Numbered from the stretch's first letter, positions 24,016 to 34,209 are shown. The stretch is DNA of 64,000 nucleotides from Alkalihalobacillus sp. CinArs1 (GCF_947387515.1 NZ_CANDOB010000002.1:1302001-1366000); one strand, 5' to 3'. Notes: generated from the letters alone by a model not told the origin. Program-made: numbers and translations.

Positions 24016-27000
24016 ATGAAAAACAGTCAGCAGACAGTACAACTAAAAAATACAGAATTACTGATAAAGAGGCTAGCACTAATCAAAAACGAGTTGGATT
24101 CTAAAGAAGTTTCTAAAATCGAACAGCTAATTGCGAAGCTTGAGAGTAGAGAGCAGCACTTTTTATTTTCTGGTCATTTCTCTGCTGGAAAGTCTACTTT
24201 AATCAACTCATTATTCGATCGAGATCTACTACCATCGAGTCCGATACCTGCTAGTGCAAACACAGTAAGGGTGAGAAGTGGAGAAGAGGGTGCAGCCGTA
24301 GATTTCTTTAATGGCAAAAGAATGGTGTTTCAAGCACCATACAATATTGACACAGTAAAAAACTACTGTCTGAACGGTGATGAAGTGGCTCAAGTCGAGT
24401 TGAGTGCTCCGTCGTCTTTTCTTGAAGAGGACGTCATTCTTATCGATACGCCAGGAATCGATTCAACGGATGAGGCGCACCGATTAGCGACTGAGAATTC
24501 AATGTATGTAGCTGATGTTGTGTTTTATGTAATGGATTACAACCATGTTCAATCTGAAGTGAACTATCAATTCATTCGTGAGCTCCATCGTCAGAAAAAG
24601 AAAATTATTTTAATCGTCAATCAAATCGATAAACACAAAGAATCAGAGTTATCCTTTAGCGCGTTTAAGAAGTCTGTAGCTTCTTCTTTTCAAGCTTGGG
24701 GCATGACGTTAGAGTCCTTCTTCTTCATCTCACTCAGGGACCGTTCTCACCCACATAACCAGTTTGAGCAACTGAAGGTGTATATTGAAGGACTTGCAAA
24801 AAAATCAAAAGAAGACAAGGTTCTGAGCGTATACGAGTCTGCCCAATCATTGATTAACGAAGTGACGACGGTTCATCCAGAAGATGATGAAGTGAGCGAC
24901 GCTGTGTCTGCTATGTCAAAAGCAATCGCATCACAAAAAGAAAGAATTGCTCAAATGCAGGCAACTTTCGATTCTGAGGCAACAAACATTACGAAGGGTG
25001 CTATGTTGATGCCTTATGAGGTAAGAGAGGCAGGAAGGGCATACCTCGAATCCATACAGCCGGGCTTCAAAGTTGGATTGATTTTCCGCGATAAAAAAAC
25101 GGAGCAAGAAAGAGAACAGCGGCACGATGTTTTCGTAGAGAAACTAAAAGAACAGGTCAAGTCTCAATTAGAATGGCATTTTCAACAGTTGCTACTTTCA
25201 CTAGAAGAAGAGGCAGGAATGGTTCAGAAGAATGAATTAGCTGACTATGCCGTTTCGGTTGATTACGCGATTGTGAAGCATGAAGCTGAAAAAGGTACAG
25301 GAGCAACTGGCGAGGCTGTTTTACACTTCACAGAGAATATATCAAACAGGTTGAAGTCTCAGGTCAAAGGACAATCAGAACGAAAAAAAGACGCTCTTAT
25401 AGAGAAATTAGAGAAAGAATTGCAAAATTTTCAAGAAGAAGAGAAAGAGAAATTCTCTAATGCAGTAGGTAAAGAACGAGCGAAGGAATATTTCAAGTTA
25501 GTGAATGAAGCGTCCAAAACGAAAGAAGGATTGGAAGATCTATTAACAGGGAAACGCGATTCAGAAGCTAAAGGAATCGATATGGAAGAGCTTCTTGAGC
25601 TTCCTAAAAAAGAGGTAATTTATGTAGAACCTGATCACTCGACTGAATCTATAAAAAGAACGCATGTAGAGAGAAAAAAAACGATTGCCGATACCAGCTC
25701 TCATGATGATCTACCGTCTAGAAAAGAAACCGTCACAGCATTGAATAAGGCTGCCGAGATAATCGAAGACGTTCCTGGACTTACTCAAAGTCGTCGTTCA
25801 CTGCTGTCAAGAGCGGATAAGCTTGAGCACAAATCGTACACGGTTGCTCTCTTTGGGGCGTTTAGCGCTGGTAAATCTTCATTTGCTAATGCGCTGATCG
25901 GTGAGAGAGTTCTTCCTTCATCTCCAAATCCTACGACGGCAACTCTAAACAGAGTATGTCCCGTAAGCCCTGACCACGTGCACGAAACAGCTGATGTGTT
26001 TTATAAAACTGAGGAAGAACTGCTAAAAGATATTCAGCATTCACTTGCGTTCTTCGGTGAGAAAACTTTCTCGATTGAAGATAGTTTACGCTTAATTGAG
26101 AGTGGAAAAATATTCGCAAGAGAATCATCAGATACAAAACCACACGCATTGTTTTTAAGAGCGGTTTTAGAAGGTAAATCACAGCTTGATTATTTAGGAA
26201 AACGTCGTACTGTTGCGATAGAAGAGTACAAAGATTTAGTTGTTAACGAATCTAGAGCTTGTTTTATCGCTTCCATCTCCTTATATCATGACAACGCTCT
26301 TACTAGAAAAGGAATCACTCTAGTCGATACGCCAGGGGCTGACTCGATCAATGCGAGGCATACAGGGGTTGCTTTTCAATACATCAAGGAAGCAGATGCG
26401 ATTCTCTATGTTACCTATTATAATCACGCATTTTCAAAGGCTGACAGAGAGTTTCTCATCCAGCTCGGTAGAGTTAAAGACGTTTTTGAAATGGATAAGA
26501 TGTTCTTCTTGTTGAATGCGGCAGACCTTGCAAAAGATAGTGAGGAACTTTCGATTGTTGAAGAACATGTTGAGGACCAACTTGCTCAATACGGGATACG
26601 ACAGCCTACGCTATTTCCAGTATCGAGTTTAGTTGCCATGACCGATGAAGCTGGCGTTTCAACACTTCCGGACGTATTGCAAGAAAAGGGCGGTGTGAAA
26701 CGGTTTGAAGATCGTTTCTATACGTTCATTGAGTCTGATCTATCGAAAATGGCAATCCAGTCGAACTGGAGTGAGCTTAACCGAATGATTGTGATGCTTG
26801 AATCATGGTTAACGAATTTTGATAGTAATAGTGTTGAGAAGGAAGAGGATATCGAGCGGTTAAAAACAGCGAAGTCGAATGCGGTCAAGAAGATAAATGA
26901 GTATTCTGTTAAGTCTACAGAAAGTAAGATCAAACAAGAAATTGAAGAGCTAATTCATTATATTCCTCAACGTCTTTTTTATCGGTTTGGTGATTTTTAC

Positions 27001-27591
27001 AAGGAAGCATTTAACCCGTCCATGCTTACTAGAAAAGAGGGGTTAGGTAAAGCGATAAACGACCTTATAGGGGACTTAGAAAAAGATTTGATTCAAGAAA
27101 TGAGAGCAGCTTCACTAAGGATGGACTATTTTATTCAACATGAATTGAAATCAAATCATCGAGAATTATTCAATTTGATCAACAAAGAGTTGCCAGATTT
27201 CTTAAGTGAAATGGATAAAATTGAGGAGATGGAAACTCCAGAATTTACAGCTTCTTTAAAAAAATGGATTTCTAGTGAAGAACTAGTGAAGACTGCTCGG
27301 TCAGAATATAAAAGTTCAAAGCAGTTCTTTGAACAACAAGGTAGTGCAAACCTGCAAACAAAACTCTCAGCTCTTCTAGAGGAGCCGCTGAAACGATATG
27401 TGGAACGTATTAAAGAAAGTTTAGAAAGCAAGGCTCATCGCTTTTATGATCAGCAAGTGATCAATGTAAGAAAAAACATCGAGAAGAGTGTAGATCAGTT
27501 TGTAGAGTCTCAAATCGAAATGAAAATGAGCTCTATTGAGAAAAAGCAGCTTGCAAGTAAGATCAACGAACTTAAGTACCTAGCAAAGTAG
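24016..27591 (+). CDS. dynA: Two-headed dynamin-like GTPase DynA
   Basis: 1191 residues, nearly the length of B. subtilis DynA (YpbR). Two complete dynamin-type GTPase heads: P-loops GHFSAGKST (about 52) and GAFSAGKSS (about 613), each followed by a DTPG switch (DTPGID, DTPGAD). Long helical stalk segments lie between and after. The protein tethers and fuses membranes and helps protect against pore-forming stress. Both heads look intact. The ATG at 24016 has only a modest ribosome binding site (AAAGGCAGCGG). Followed closely by the rhodanese gene. Confidence 0.95.
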   Translation: MKNSQQTVQLKNTELLIKRLALIKNELDSKEVSKIEQLIAKLESREQHFLFSGHFSAGKSTLINSLFDRDLLPSSPIPASANTVRVRSGEEGAAVDFFNGKRMVFQAPYNIDTVKNYCLNGDEVAQVELSAPSSFLEEDVILIDTPGIDSTDEAHRLATENSMYVADVVFYVMDYNHVQSEVNYQFIRELHRQKKKIILIVNQIDKHKESELSFSAFKKSVASSFQAWGMTLESFFFISLRDRSHPHNQFEQLKVYIEGLAKKSKEDKVLSVYESAQSLINEVTTVHPEDDEVSDAVSAMSKAIASQKERIAQMQATFDSEATNITKGAMLMPYEVREAGRAYLESIQPGFKVGLIFRDKKTEQEREQRHDVFVEKLKEQVKSQLEWHFQQLLLSLEEEAGMVQKNELADYAVSVDYAIVKHEAEKGTGATGEAVLHFTENISNRLKSQVKGQSERKKDALIEKLEKELQNFQEEEKEKFSNAVGKERAKEYFKLVNEASKTKEGLEDLLTGKRDSEAKGIDMEELLELPKKEVIYVEPDHSTESIKRTHVERKKTIADTSSHDDLPSRKETVTALNKAAEIIEDVPGLTQSRRSLLSRADKLEHKSYTVALFGAFSAGKSSFANALIGERVLPSSPNPTTATLNRVCPVSPDHVHETADVFYKTEEELLKDIQHSLAFFGEKTFSIEDSLRLIESGKIFARESSDTKPHALFLRAVLEGKSQLDYLGKRRTVAIEEYKDLVVNESRACFIASISLYHDNALTRKGITLVDTPGADSINARHTGVAFQYIKEADAILYVTYYNHAFSKADREFLIQLGRVKDVFEMDKMFFLLNAADLAKDSEELSIVEEHVEDQLAQYGIRQPTLFPVSSLVAMTDEAGVSTLPDVLQEKGGVKRFEDRFYTFIESDLSKMAIQSNWSELNRMIVMLESWLTNFDSNSVEKEEDIERLKTAKSNAVKKINEYSVKSTESKIKQEIEELIHYIPQRLFYRFGDFYKEAFNPSMLTRKEGLGKAINDLIGDLEKDLIQEMRAASLRMDYFIQHELKSNHRELFNLINKELPDFLSEMDKIEEMETPEFTASLKKWISSEELVKTARSEYKSSKQFFEQQGSANLQTKLSALLEEPLKRYVERIKESLESKAHRFYDQQVINVRKNIEKSVDQFVESQIEMKMSSIEKKQLASKINELKYLAK

Positions 27592-27604
27592 AGGAGGGAG
27601 ACAG

Positions 27605-28417
27605 ATGAACAATATTGTATCAGTTGACTGGTTAAAGAAAAACCTCGGTGATGAAGATACTATAGTAGTAGACTGCCAATATGATTTATCTGACAAAGAA
27701 AGTGGGTACAACGCATACCTTAATGGACATATCCCTGGTGCTCGTTATGCAGATCTAGAGAAGGATCTATCAGGACCAGTAAAAAAGCATGGCGGTAGGC
27801 ACCCCCTCCCGAACAGGGACAAGCTACAGGCTGCATTAGAAAAGCTTGGAATCAACGAGAACTCAAACGTAATTGCATATGACAGACAAATGGGCGCTAT
27901 GGCTTCAAGGTTATGGTGGCTACTTGGCTACGCTGGTCATACGAATCGAGCAGTTCTCGATGGTGGAATTAAAGCATGGGAAGATGCTGGATATGGACTT
28001 GAATCGGAAGAAGTAGAAGTGAAGCGTACCGCATACCCTATTACACTTAATGAGGAAATGATCGTTACGATGGAAGAGGTAAGAGACGCAATCAAACGAG
28101 GAGAAAAAATCATCGATTCGAGAGCGGAAGAAAGGTATTTAGGACAAAATGAACCGATCGATAATCGAGCTGGTCATATCCCAACTGCGACGAACCTGTT
28201 TTGGAAAAACCACTTAAATTCAGATCATACGTGGAAAGACAAAGAGAGTAGGGGAGGGGTAACGAAAGAAAATAATGCCCCGATCATCTACTGTGGCTCA
28301 GGTGTAACCGCTTGTGTGAACCTACTGGCCTATCACGATGCAGGAATTGACGCAAAGCTTTATCCCGGCAGTTTTAGTGACTGGATTAGCTATGAAGACA
28401 ATCCTATCGAACCGTAA
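27605..28417 (+). CDS. Sulfurtransferase, two-domain rhodanese (SseA-like)
   Basis: 270 residues with tandem rhodanese domains. The N-terminal domain is inactive-type (GARYADLEKDLSGPV); the C-terminal one has the active Cys in IIYCGSGVTACV (about residue 229) and IDSRAEERYLG. It transfers sulfane sulfur from thiosulfate or 3-mercaptopyruvate; which donor is not shown. The ATG has GAGGAGGG upstream. It lies 13 bases behind dynA, probably one transcript. Confidence 0.9.
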   Translation: MNNIVSVDWLKKNLGDEDTIVVDCQYDLSDKESGYNAYLNGHIPGARYADLEKDLSGPVKKHGGRHPLPNRDKLQAALEKLGINENSNVIAYDRQMGAMASRLWWLLGYAGHTNRAVLDGGIKAWEDAGYGLESEEVEVKRTAYPITLNEEMIVTMEEVRDAIKRGEKIIDSRAEERYLGQNEPIDNRAGHIPTATNLFWKNHLNSDHTWKDKESRGGVTKENNAPIIYCGSGVTACVNLLAYHDAGIDAKLYPGSFSDWISYEDNPIEP

Positions 28418-28420
28418 AAA

Positions 28421-28458
28421 AAATGCGAGTCCTGATTCAACAATCAGGACTCGTTTTT
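28421..28458. terminator. Bidirectional terminator between rhodanese and patA
   Basis: 12-bp stem (28426-28437 with 28442-28453), four-base loop, A-run left and T-run right. Confidence 0.93.
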
Positions 28459-28462
28459 TATT

Positions 28463-29617
28463 TTACAACTTAGAGAGGAATGACTCGAGACGATCCATGC
28501 CTTCTTTTAGAATTTCCATATCGTATGCGAACGAAATCCTCACATAGCCTTCACCATATGCTGAAAACGCGCTTCCTGGGACTACAGCAACGTTTCCTTC
28601 CTTTGCAAGCTTCATAGCGAAGTCAAAGGAAGACATGCCAAATTGTTCGATCGATGGGAGGATATAAAAAGCGCCATCAGGCTTAACAGGAGAGAGGCCC
28701 ATGTCTACAAGTCTGTTAAACACATAGTTCATTCGGTTTTCATATTCTGTCCTCATTGGAATGGCATCTGTTGCCCCATGCTCGAGAGCTTCTAATGCAG
28801 CATGCTGTGATACGGAAGAAGCACACGAAACGTTGTACTGATGAACCTTTAAAATATGCTTTGCGATATTCGCTGGGGCGAATAGGAAACCGATTCGCCA
28901 CCCGGTCATTGAGTGTGATTTAGATAATCCGTTGATGACGATTGTCTTATCTCGCATCCCTTCAAATTGTGCGATCGAGGTATGCTTTCCGGAAAATGCT
29001 AACTCTGAATAAATTTCATCAGATAAAACAAAGATCTCCTTATCTTTCAGTAACTCGGATAGATCAGCTAATTCTTGCTCAGAAAGAGCTACGCCTGTCG
29101 GATTTGAAGGCGAAGGAAGAATGATGCATGTTGTTTTTGGAGTCAAAGATTTTTCAATTAAGTCACGTGTAAGCTTAAAGTCATTCTGTCTTGTATCGAT
29201 ATGAACAGGTGTTGCTCCACAGAGTGTAATGATCGGCTCATACCCTGGGTACACAGGTCCAGGCAATAGAACTTCTGAGCCTTCCGTTAGAATCGTACGT
29301 AACGTTATGTCTATAGCTTGGCTCGCTCCTGAAGTTGTAATGATCTCATGATTTGGATCATAAGATAAGCCATATTTTGATTGGACAAAATGTCCAACTG
29401 CTTTCCGTAACTCGATCATACCAGCATTGTGTGTATACGTAGTTTTATTGTTATCGATTGCAACTTTCGCAGCATCTTTAATGTGCTCTGGAGTATGAAA
29501 GTCTGGCTGACCGATCGTGAGTGAAATCATGTCTTTGTAATCAGCAACCATATTAAAGAATTGTCTTATACCTGATATTTCAATTGATTTTACTTTTGGG
29601 TTGAGGAGGTGTTCCAT
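28463..29617 (-). CDS. patA: Class I/II aminotransferase PatA
   Basis: 384 residues, fold type I PLP enzyme. SPSNPTGVALSEQEL, VLSDEIYSEL and GLSKSHSMTGWRIGF (PLP lysine) match aminotransferase A / N-acetyl-LL-diaminopimelate aminotransferase of bacilli, in the lysine/diaminopimelate pathway. Substrate specificity cannot be proven by sequence; other alpha-amino acids are possible. GGAAG lies upstream of the ATG at 29617. Monocistronic. Confidence 0.85.
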   Translation of the reverse strand: MEHLLNPKVKSIEISGIRQFFNMVADYKDMISLTIGQPDFHTPEHIKDAAKVAIDNNKTTYTHNAGMIELRKAVGHFVQSKYGLSYDPNHEIITTSGASQAIDITLRTILTEGSEVLLPGPVYPGYEPIITLCGATPVHIDTRQNDFKLTRDLIEKSLTPKTTCIILPSPSNPTGVALSEQELADLSELLKDKEIFVLSDEIYSELAFSGKHTSIAQFEGMRDKTIVINGLSKSHSMTGWRIGFLFAPANIAKHILKVHQYNVSCASSVSQHAALEALEHGATDAIPMRTEYENRMNYVFNRLVDMGLSPVKPDGAFYILPSIEQFGMSSFDFAMKLAKEGNVAVVPGSAFSAYGEGYVRISFAYDMEILKEGMDRLESFLSKL

Positions 29618-29894
29618 AGTCGCGTCTTCCTTTCAGAGAACAATATAAACATAATTGTAGCATAGTTTTATTGGTATCGTCGAAATGGACTGAATCGATC
29701 CTTTTTTCCACAATCCCCTTTTTTCTCACCTGTTGATAAATGGAGGAATCCTTAGTATGATAAGCTTTCTGACACTTATCAACAGGTGAAACCATATACC
29801 CTATAGAGGTATTTTTGAAAGTTTAGGGGGTATCATGGTCGGTGAGTAATTACCCACAGAATTCTGTGGATAACCAATTTTCTGACGATAATAA
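29618..29894. other. patA-pucR intergenic region with DnaA-box-like elements
   Basis: About 280 bases without a gene. A 13-bp inverted repeat, CACCTGTTGATAA at 29727-29739 and its complement at 29776-29788 (36 bases apart), has arms one mismatch away from the DnaA box. A perfect 16-bp palindrome CCACAGAATTCTGTGG (29854-29869) overlaps a perfect DnaA box TGTGGATAA (29865-29873). The patA promoter must also lie here. Confidence 0.6.
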
Positions 29895-29926
29895 AAAGTC
29901 CGCACGCTCGAATGCGTGCGGACTTT
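29895..29926 (-). terminator. Terminator of the PucR-type regulator gene
   Basis: 13-bp stem (29895-29907 with 29914-29926), overlapping the 3' end of the gene; AT-rich on both sides. Confidence 0.85.
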
Positions 29927-31373
29927 AATTTGAAAGAATACGGTCGGTTAGATAAGCTAACAGTGCGATTTGAATGTGAATGCGAAGCTCGTAGGAATAA
30001 ATGTTGATACCGGTTAATTTCTCAAGCTGTTTGATTCGATAGTTTAATGTGTGGCGATGAACAAAAAGTTTTTCTGCGGTTCGATTGATGACGAGATTGT
30101 TTTCAAGAAACGTCTCAAGTGTTTTAAGAAGTTCTGACTGATGTTTTTCATCATAATGGATAATTGGAAGCAAAAGAGGTTCGTAGTACGTTTTGAGGTC
30201 TACGCCATTGTCTTTTAGCTGTATAAACATTTGATACGCGCCAAGTTCTTCATACATTACGATTGGATTACCTTTATACTTTGAGAATAAATGAGCGGCA
30301 TAAGCTTCTTTGAGTGCCTTGTCGAGATCATGAATTCCGACGACGTAGGAGCTGATACCAGAAGAAGAGCTCTGAGTTTGAAATGCATCGATGTCAGTTA
30401 AATCTCCTGTGAGTAAAAGTATAAGGTGATCGATTTTCCTTTTTGCAATGCCTTTTGTCTTGGTTATAAGCCGTTCGTGAACGAACTTTTCTAGGTGTTC
30501 GAGGTTATTTGAGGAGATGATGACGATTCGATTCTTTCCTTCGAAATCAAATCCTAATTCATTGCTTTTCTTTAGGATGGCTTCTTCACTTTCATAGTTC
30601 TTTGTAAGCAATATATCTAAGAAATCAGCTTGAATTTGAACTTTCGTATCATGAATAATTTGTAGTTTTTGAAATTCGATTGCAAAGATCGGGATAGCTT
30701 GCTCTAACGCTAGGCGGTCTAAAGGTGAGATGTCACCTTCTTTTTGAATCACCATCTTACCGATGACCCGTCCATCTCCTCTTATATGATACGTCTCCTC
30801 TACGTGAATTTTTCTATGAACGAGTGATGAACTTGCTAATAGGTTTTGATCTTTATCATATAAGAACACATTTCCGTTGATAAGCTTCGATAGAGATCGT
30901 GAAATGACAGAAAGTCCCACGTTTTTTAAAACGAGTGAAGTTAAATCTTCTTGTATTCGCTGCGTATATGCGAGCATAGAAAGCTGTTTGTTAACGAGCT
31001 GTTCGAGGATACTCCTCGTCACAGTTGAAAAGTTCATCGTTCTAGGTATCTCGAGTAAAGGTAGCCCCGTACGATTAGCAGCTTCGATCATACTAGTTGG
31101 AATCACATCGAGATAGAAGCCAGTATGAATGGCGAGTGCTGATAGTTTCCTGCTCGCTAGCGTATCGATTAAATCTGAATAAAATCCTTCTGCTTCATGC
31201 CAACCATACGCTGTTGTAATTAAAAACTCACCTTCATGTAAGCGTGAAACATCCTCCATCACTTCTACAATCGTGATCCATTTAATGTTATTGTGAAGCC
31301 CCTGTTTTCCTGCGATCAATTTTATTTCTTTCATCTCTGGTAATTGAAGCGCTTCATATACTGTGATCGACAT
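29925..31373 (-). CDS. PucR-family transcriptional regulator
   Basis: 482 residues. N-terminal PucR domain (VYEALQLPEMKEIKLIAGKQ ... HEGEFLITTAYGW), a middle GGDEF-like region without catalytic motif, and a C-terminal helix-turn-helix NRTAEKLFVHRHTLNYRIKQ. The family senses small metabolites and activates catabolic genes. It is divergent from the yodTSRQ-like operon, 126 bases apart, so control of that operon is likely (inference). ATG 31373 behind GGGGGGACATCC. Confidence 0.88.
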   Translation of the reverse strand: MSITVYEALQLPEMKEIKLIAGKQGLHNNIKWITIVEVMEDVSRLHEGEFLITTAYGWHEAEGFYSDLIDTLASRKLSALAIHTGFYLDVIPTSMIEAANRTGLPLLEIPRTMNFSTVTRSILEQLVNKQLSMLAYTQRIQEDLTSLVLKNVGLSVISRSLSKLINGNVFLYDKDQNLLASSSLVHRKIHVEETYHIRGDGRVIGKMVIQKEGDISPLDRLALEQAIPIFAIEFQKLQIIHDTKVQIQADFLDILLTKNYESEEAILKKSNELGFDFEGKNRIVIISSNNLEHLEKFVHERLITKTKGIAKRKIDHLILLLTGDLTDIDAFQTQSSSSGISSYVVGIHDLDKALKEAYAAHLFSKYKGNPIVMYEELGAYQMFIQLKDNGVDLKTYYEPLLLPIIHYDEKHQSELLKTLETFLENNLVINRTAEKLFVHRHTLNYRIKQLEKLTGINIYSYELRIHIQIALLAYLTDRILSN

Positions 31374-31499
31374 GGATGTCCCCCCATTCTCTTATCCAAA
31401 TCGTACAATAAAGTCAGAATTTTTTGTATAAAAAGTAGATAGAAAATTCCTGTATTTCATCATAGGCTAATAATAAAAAGAAAAAGGGGAAGTGATTTT

Positions 31500-32867
31500 A
31501 TGAATAGAACTCATTTAATCAAACCACTTCTCGGATTGGACTATGGGGTCATTTCTCACGGTCAGGGAATTTACTTGTATGACGAAGATGGCAATACGTT
31601 TATAGACGGTTCTTCTGGTGCCATAACTGCGAACTTAGGTCATGGCGTTAAGGAAATCAATGAAGCGATGACCAAGCAAGCTGAGAAAGTATCGTTTGTT
31701 TACCGTTCACAGTTCACTAGTCGTCCCGCTGAAGAATTAGCCGAAAAATTATGCAACTCAGCACCTGGGGATTTAAATTATATCTTCTTTGTAAATAGTG
31801 GTTCTGAAGCGATGGAAACAGCACTGAAAATCGCTGTTCAATTTTGGCAGGAGCAAGGGAGGCCTACAAAGAACAGAGTAATATCAAGATGGATGAGCTA
31901 CCATGGGATTACGATGGGCGCATTATCGATGTCAGGACATGTGATACGTAGAAGTCGCTTTTCTTCCATGCTAGAACATTACCCATCTCTCTCTCCGCCT
32001 TATTGCTATCGATGTACGTTTGAGGGGAAGTGCCCGAACTGCTCGGAACTTTATGCGGCAGAATTTGAACAAACAATTCAGAGACTCGGTGCTGATACGA
32101 TCGCAGCATTTGTTTGTGAGCCAGTGATCGGCGCAGCCGGAGGAGCCGTTGTGCCACCTGATCACTATTTTAAAGCGATGAAAAAAGTTTGTGATCGCTA
32201 TGATATTTTATTTATCGCTGATGAAGTAATGACTGGACTTGGGAGAACAGGAAAGATGTATGCGATGGAACACTGGGGCGTTCAACCTGACATCATCGCA
32301 TTAGGGAAGGGAATGAGTGCCGGATTTACACCTATGGCAGGAACGTTAGTATCAGACCGAATCATCGAAACGATCTATAATGGGTCGAAGATTGTCCTGA
32401 GTGGTCATACGTTTAGCGCGAATCCCTTATCATCGGCAGTTTGTCTAGCGGTCTTTGACTATTTAGAACGTAACAACGTCATCAAAAATGTTGAACAACA
32501 AGGTGACCATCTTATGAAAGGATTAGTGAAGCTCAAATCCTTTTTTCCAATCATAGGAGATGTAAGAGGAAAGGGTCTACTCACAGGCATAGAACTTGTG
32601 AAAGATACGATATCAAAAGAACCGTTCCCACTTGAACATCAAATAACCAATAGGTTGATCAGTCATTGCTACGATGCTGGGTTACTCGTCTACACTGCTG
32701 CAGGAGGACTAAACGGATCAGCAGGCGATGCAATTCTCGTTGCACCACCCCTCATCATAAACGAAAAAGAAATAGACTTGGTACTCGATAAACTTTATAA
32801 AGGATTCACGAGTTTAATGAAAGAATTGATGGATCAGGGACTATATGAAGCAAGATCGATCAGTTGA
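31500..32867 (+). CDS. yodT: Class III aminotransferase, YodT-like
   Basis: 455 residues, omega-aminotransferase type. FVNSGSEAMETALKIA, FIADEVMTGLGRTG and ALGKGMSAGFTPM (PLP lysine) are intact. A Cys cluster, YCYRCTFEGKCPNC, is inserted near residue 165, of unknown role. In B. subtilis yodT stands in the operon with kamA; it is thought to remove the beta-amino group of (acetyl-)beta-lysine. Here it opens a four-gene operon with CoA-transferase and deacylase genes. ATG behind AAAAAGGGGAAG. Confidence 0.88.
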   Translation: MNRTHLIKPLLGLDYGVISHGQGIYLYDEDGNTFIDGSSGAITANLGHGVKEINEAMTKQAEKVSFVYRSQFTSRPAEELAEKLCNSAPGDLNYIFFVNSGSEAMETALKIAVQFWQEQGRPTKNRVISRWMSYHGITMGALSMSGHVIRRSRFSSMLEHYPSLSPPYCYRCTFEGKCPNCSELYAAEFEQTIQRLGADTIAAFVCEPVIGAAGGAVVPPDHYFKAMKKVCDRYDILFIADEVMTGLGRTGKMYAMEHWGVQPDIIALGKGMSAGFTPMAGTLVSDRIIETIYNGSKIVLSGHTFSANPLSSAVCLAVFDYLERNNVIKNVEQQGDHLMKGLVKLKSFFPIIGDVRGKGLLTGIELVKDTISKEPFPLEHQITNRLISHCYDAGLLVYTAAGGLNGSAGDAILVAPPLIINEKEIDLVLDKLYKGFTSLMKELMDQGLYEARSIS

Positions 32868-32884
32868 TAAAGGGGAGGAAGAAA

Positions 32885-33580
32885 ATGAGAAAGAGTAAAC
32901 TCTGCCATCTAGATGATCTTGACCTTTTGAAAGATGGAATGACGATCATGTGCGGTGGTTTTGGAGGCGTTGGTTCTCCACCAACCTTGATCGATTGGAT
33001 ATTGGATTCTGGCATAAAGGGTATTACGTTGATTTCTAACGATGCAGGGTTTCCCTGGATCGGACCAGGAAAGCTCGTCACTGAGAAGCGTGTGAAAAGG
33101 TTGATCGCTTCGCATATAGGTTCGAATCCAGAGGCTGGGAAGCAGATGCATAGCGGAGACCTTGAGGTAACGTTTTACCCTCAAGGAACCCTTGCTGAGA
33201 AGATTCGAGCAGGCGGCATGGGACTCGGAGGAATCTTGGTGGACGTTGGACTAGGAACGTCGATCGAAGAAGGAAAAGAGAAAGTTACCGTTAATGGAAG
33301 AGAATATATGATTGAACCTGCATTACAAGCAGATTTAGCGATAATTTCGTGTAAAAAAGCCGATGGGTATGGGAACCTCATTTATGATCAAAGTGCGAGA
33401 AATACCAACCCCCTCGTCGCTTCAGCAGGGAATATTACGATAGCAGAAGCTGATGAAGTTGTGGATATTGGGCAGCTGCATCCTGAAGAGATCATCACAC
33501 AGGGTGTTTTCGTTGATCATGTCGTACAAAGTAAGGGGGTTGATTGGAAATGGGTATGGGAGCTGAAACAAGAAAGTTGA
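32885..33580 (+). CDS. yodS: CoA-transferase alpha subunit, YodS-like
   Basis: 231 residues with the glycine-rich GGFGGVGSPPTLID and SNDAGFPWIGPGK of the 3-oxoacid CoA-transferase A subunit (AtoD/ScoA). With the next gene it forms a heteromer that moves CoA to a beta-keto acid. The ATG at 32885 (GGGGAGGAAG upstream) is preferred over the frame start at 32864, which overlaps the aminotransferase gene. The 3' end overlaps the beta subunit. Confidence 0.9.
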   Translation: MRKSKLCHLDDLDLLKDGMTIMCGGFGGVGSPPTLIDWILDSGIKGITLISNDAGFPWIGPGKLVTEKRVKRLIASHIGSNPEAGKQMHSGDLEVTFYPQGTLAEKIRAGGMGLGGILVDVGLGTSIEEGKEKVTVNGREYMIEPALQADLAIISCKKADGYGNLIYDQSARNTNPLVASAGNITIAEADEVVDIGQLHPEEIITQGVFVDHVVQSKGVDWKWVWELKQES

Positions 33581-34206
33581 TCGCTAAACGAGCAGCAGAG
33601 GAGATTGAGTTCGGGATGATGGTTAACCTTGGAATCGGTATTCCTACTCTCGTAGCTGATTATATTCCGGATTCTTTAGGGGTCATGCTACACACGGAGA
33701 ACGGAATATTAGGAATGGGAGGAAGTCCTGAACGAGGACATGAAGATGGAAATCTTTCTAATGCGGGAGGCTATCCCGTATCGATCATCAAAGGAGCTTC
33801 TTTTTTCGATAGCGCTGAAGCGTTTGGGATGGTTCGAAGGGGCCATCTCGATATTACGATTCTTGGCGCATTAGAAGTAAGTGGTAAAGGTGATATTGCA
33901 AACTGGATCGTCCCAGGAAAGCGGGTGCCAGGTATGGGAGGAGCGATCGACCTCGCTCAAAAAGCAAAAAAGGTGATCGTTCTGATGAGTCATACCACAA
34001 AGGATGGCAAGCCCAAAATACTTACAACCTGTTCGCTTCCTCTTACTGTAAAGGAAGGAGCAAACATGATCATAACAGAGAGGGCTGTACTTAAGATCGA
34101 GAGTGGTGGTCTGAAGCTGATTGAAATTATGCCAGGATACACCGTTGAAGACGTCCTTAATTCAACTGAAGCGGAAATTGAAATCGAGCTCGTCAGGAGG
34201 AATTAA
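33550..34206 (+). CDS. yodR: CoA-transferase beta subunit, YodR-like
   Basis: 218 residues. LGIGIPTLVADYIP and HTENGILGMGG, whose Glu (in ENG) forms the glutamyl-CoA intermediate, are characteristic of CoA-transferase B subunits. It overlaps the alpha subunit gene by about 31 bases; ATG 33550 stands 10 bases after AAGGGGG, and TTG 33544 is an alternative. Acts with YodS in the lysine breakdown operon. Confidence 0.9.
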   Translation: MGMGAETRKLIAKRAAEEIEFGMMVNLGIGIPTLVADYIPDSLGVMLHTENGILGMGGSPERGHEDGNLSNAGGYPVSIIKGASFFDSAEAFGMVRRGHLDITILGALEVSGKGDIANWIVPGKRVPGMGGAIDLAQKAKKVIVLMSHTTKDGKPKILTTCSLPLTVKEGANMIITERAVLKIESGGLKLIEIMPGYTVEDVLNSTEAEIEIELVRRN

Positions 34207-34209
34207 AGC

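Noticed and set aside
29727..29873. Replication origin
   Set aside because: Only one perfect DnaA box, no AT-rich unwinding element evident, and no dnaA, dnaN or other origin genes nearby.
31430..31499. Sigma-E/sigma-K-like promoter (CATAGGCT) before yodT
   Set aside because: The -10-like string is there, but no convincing -35 at the right distance; too weak to list as a feature.
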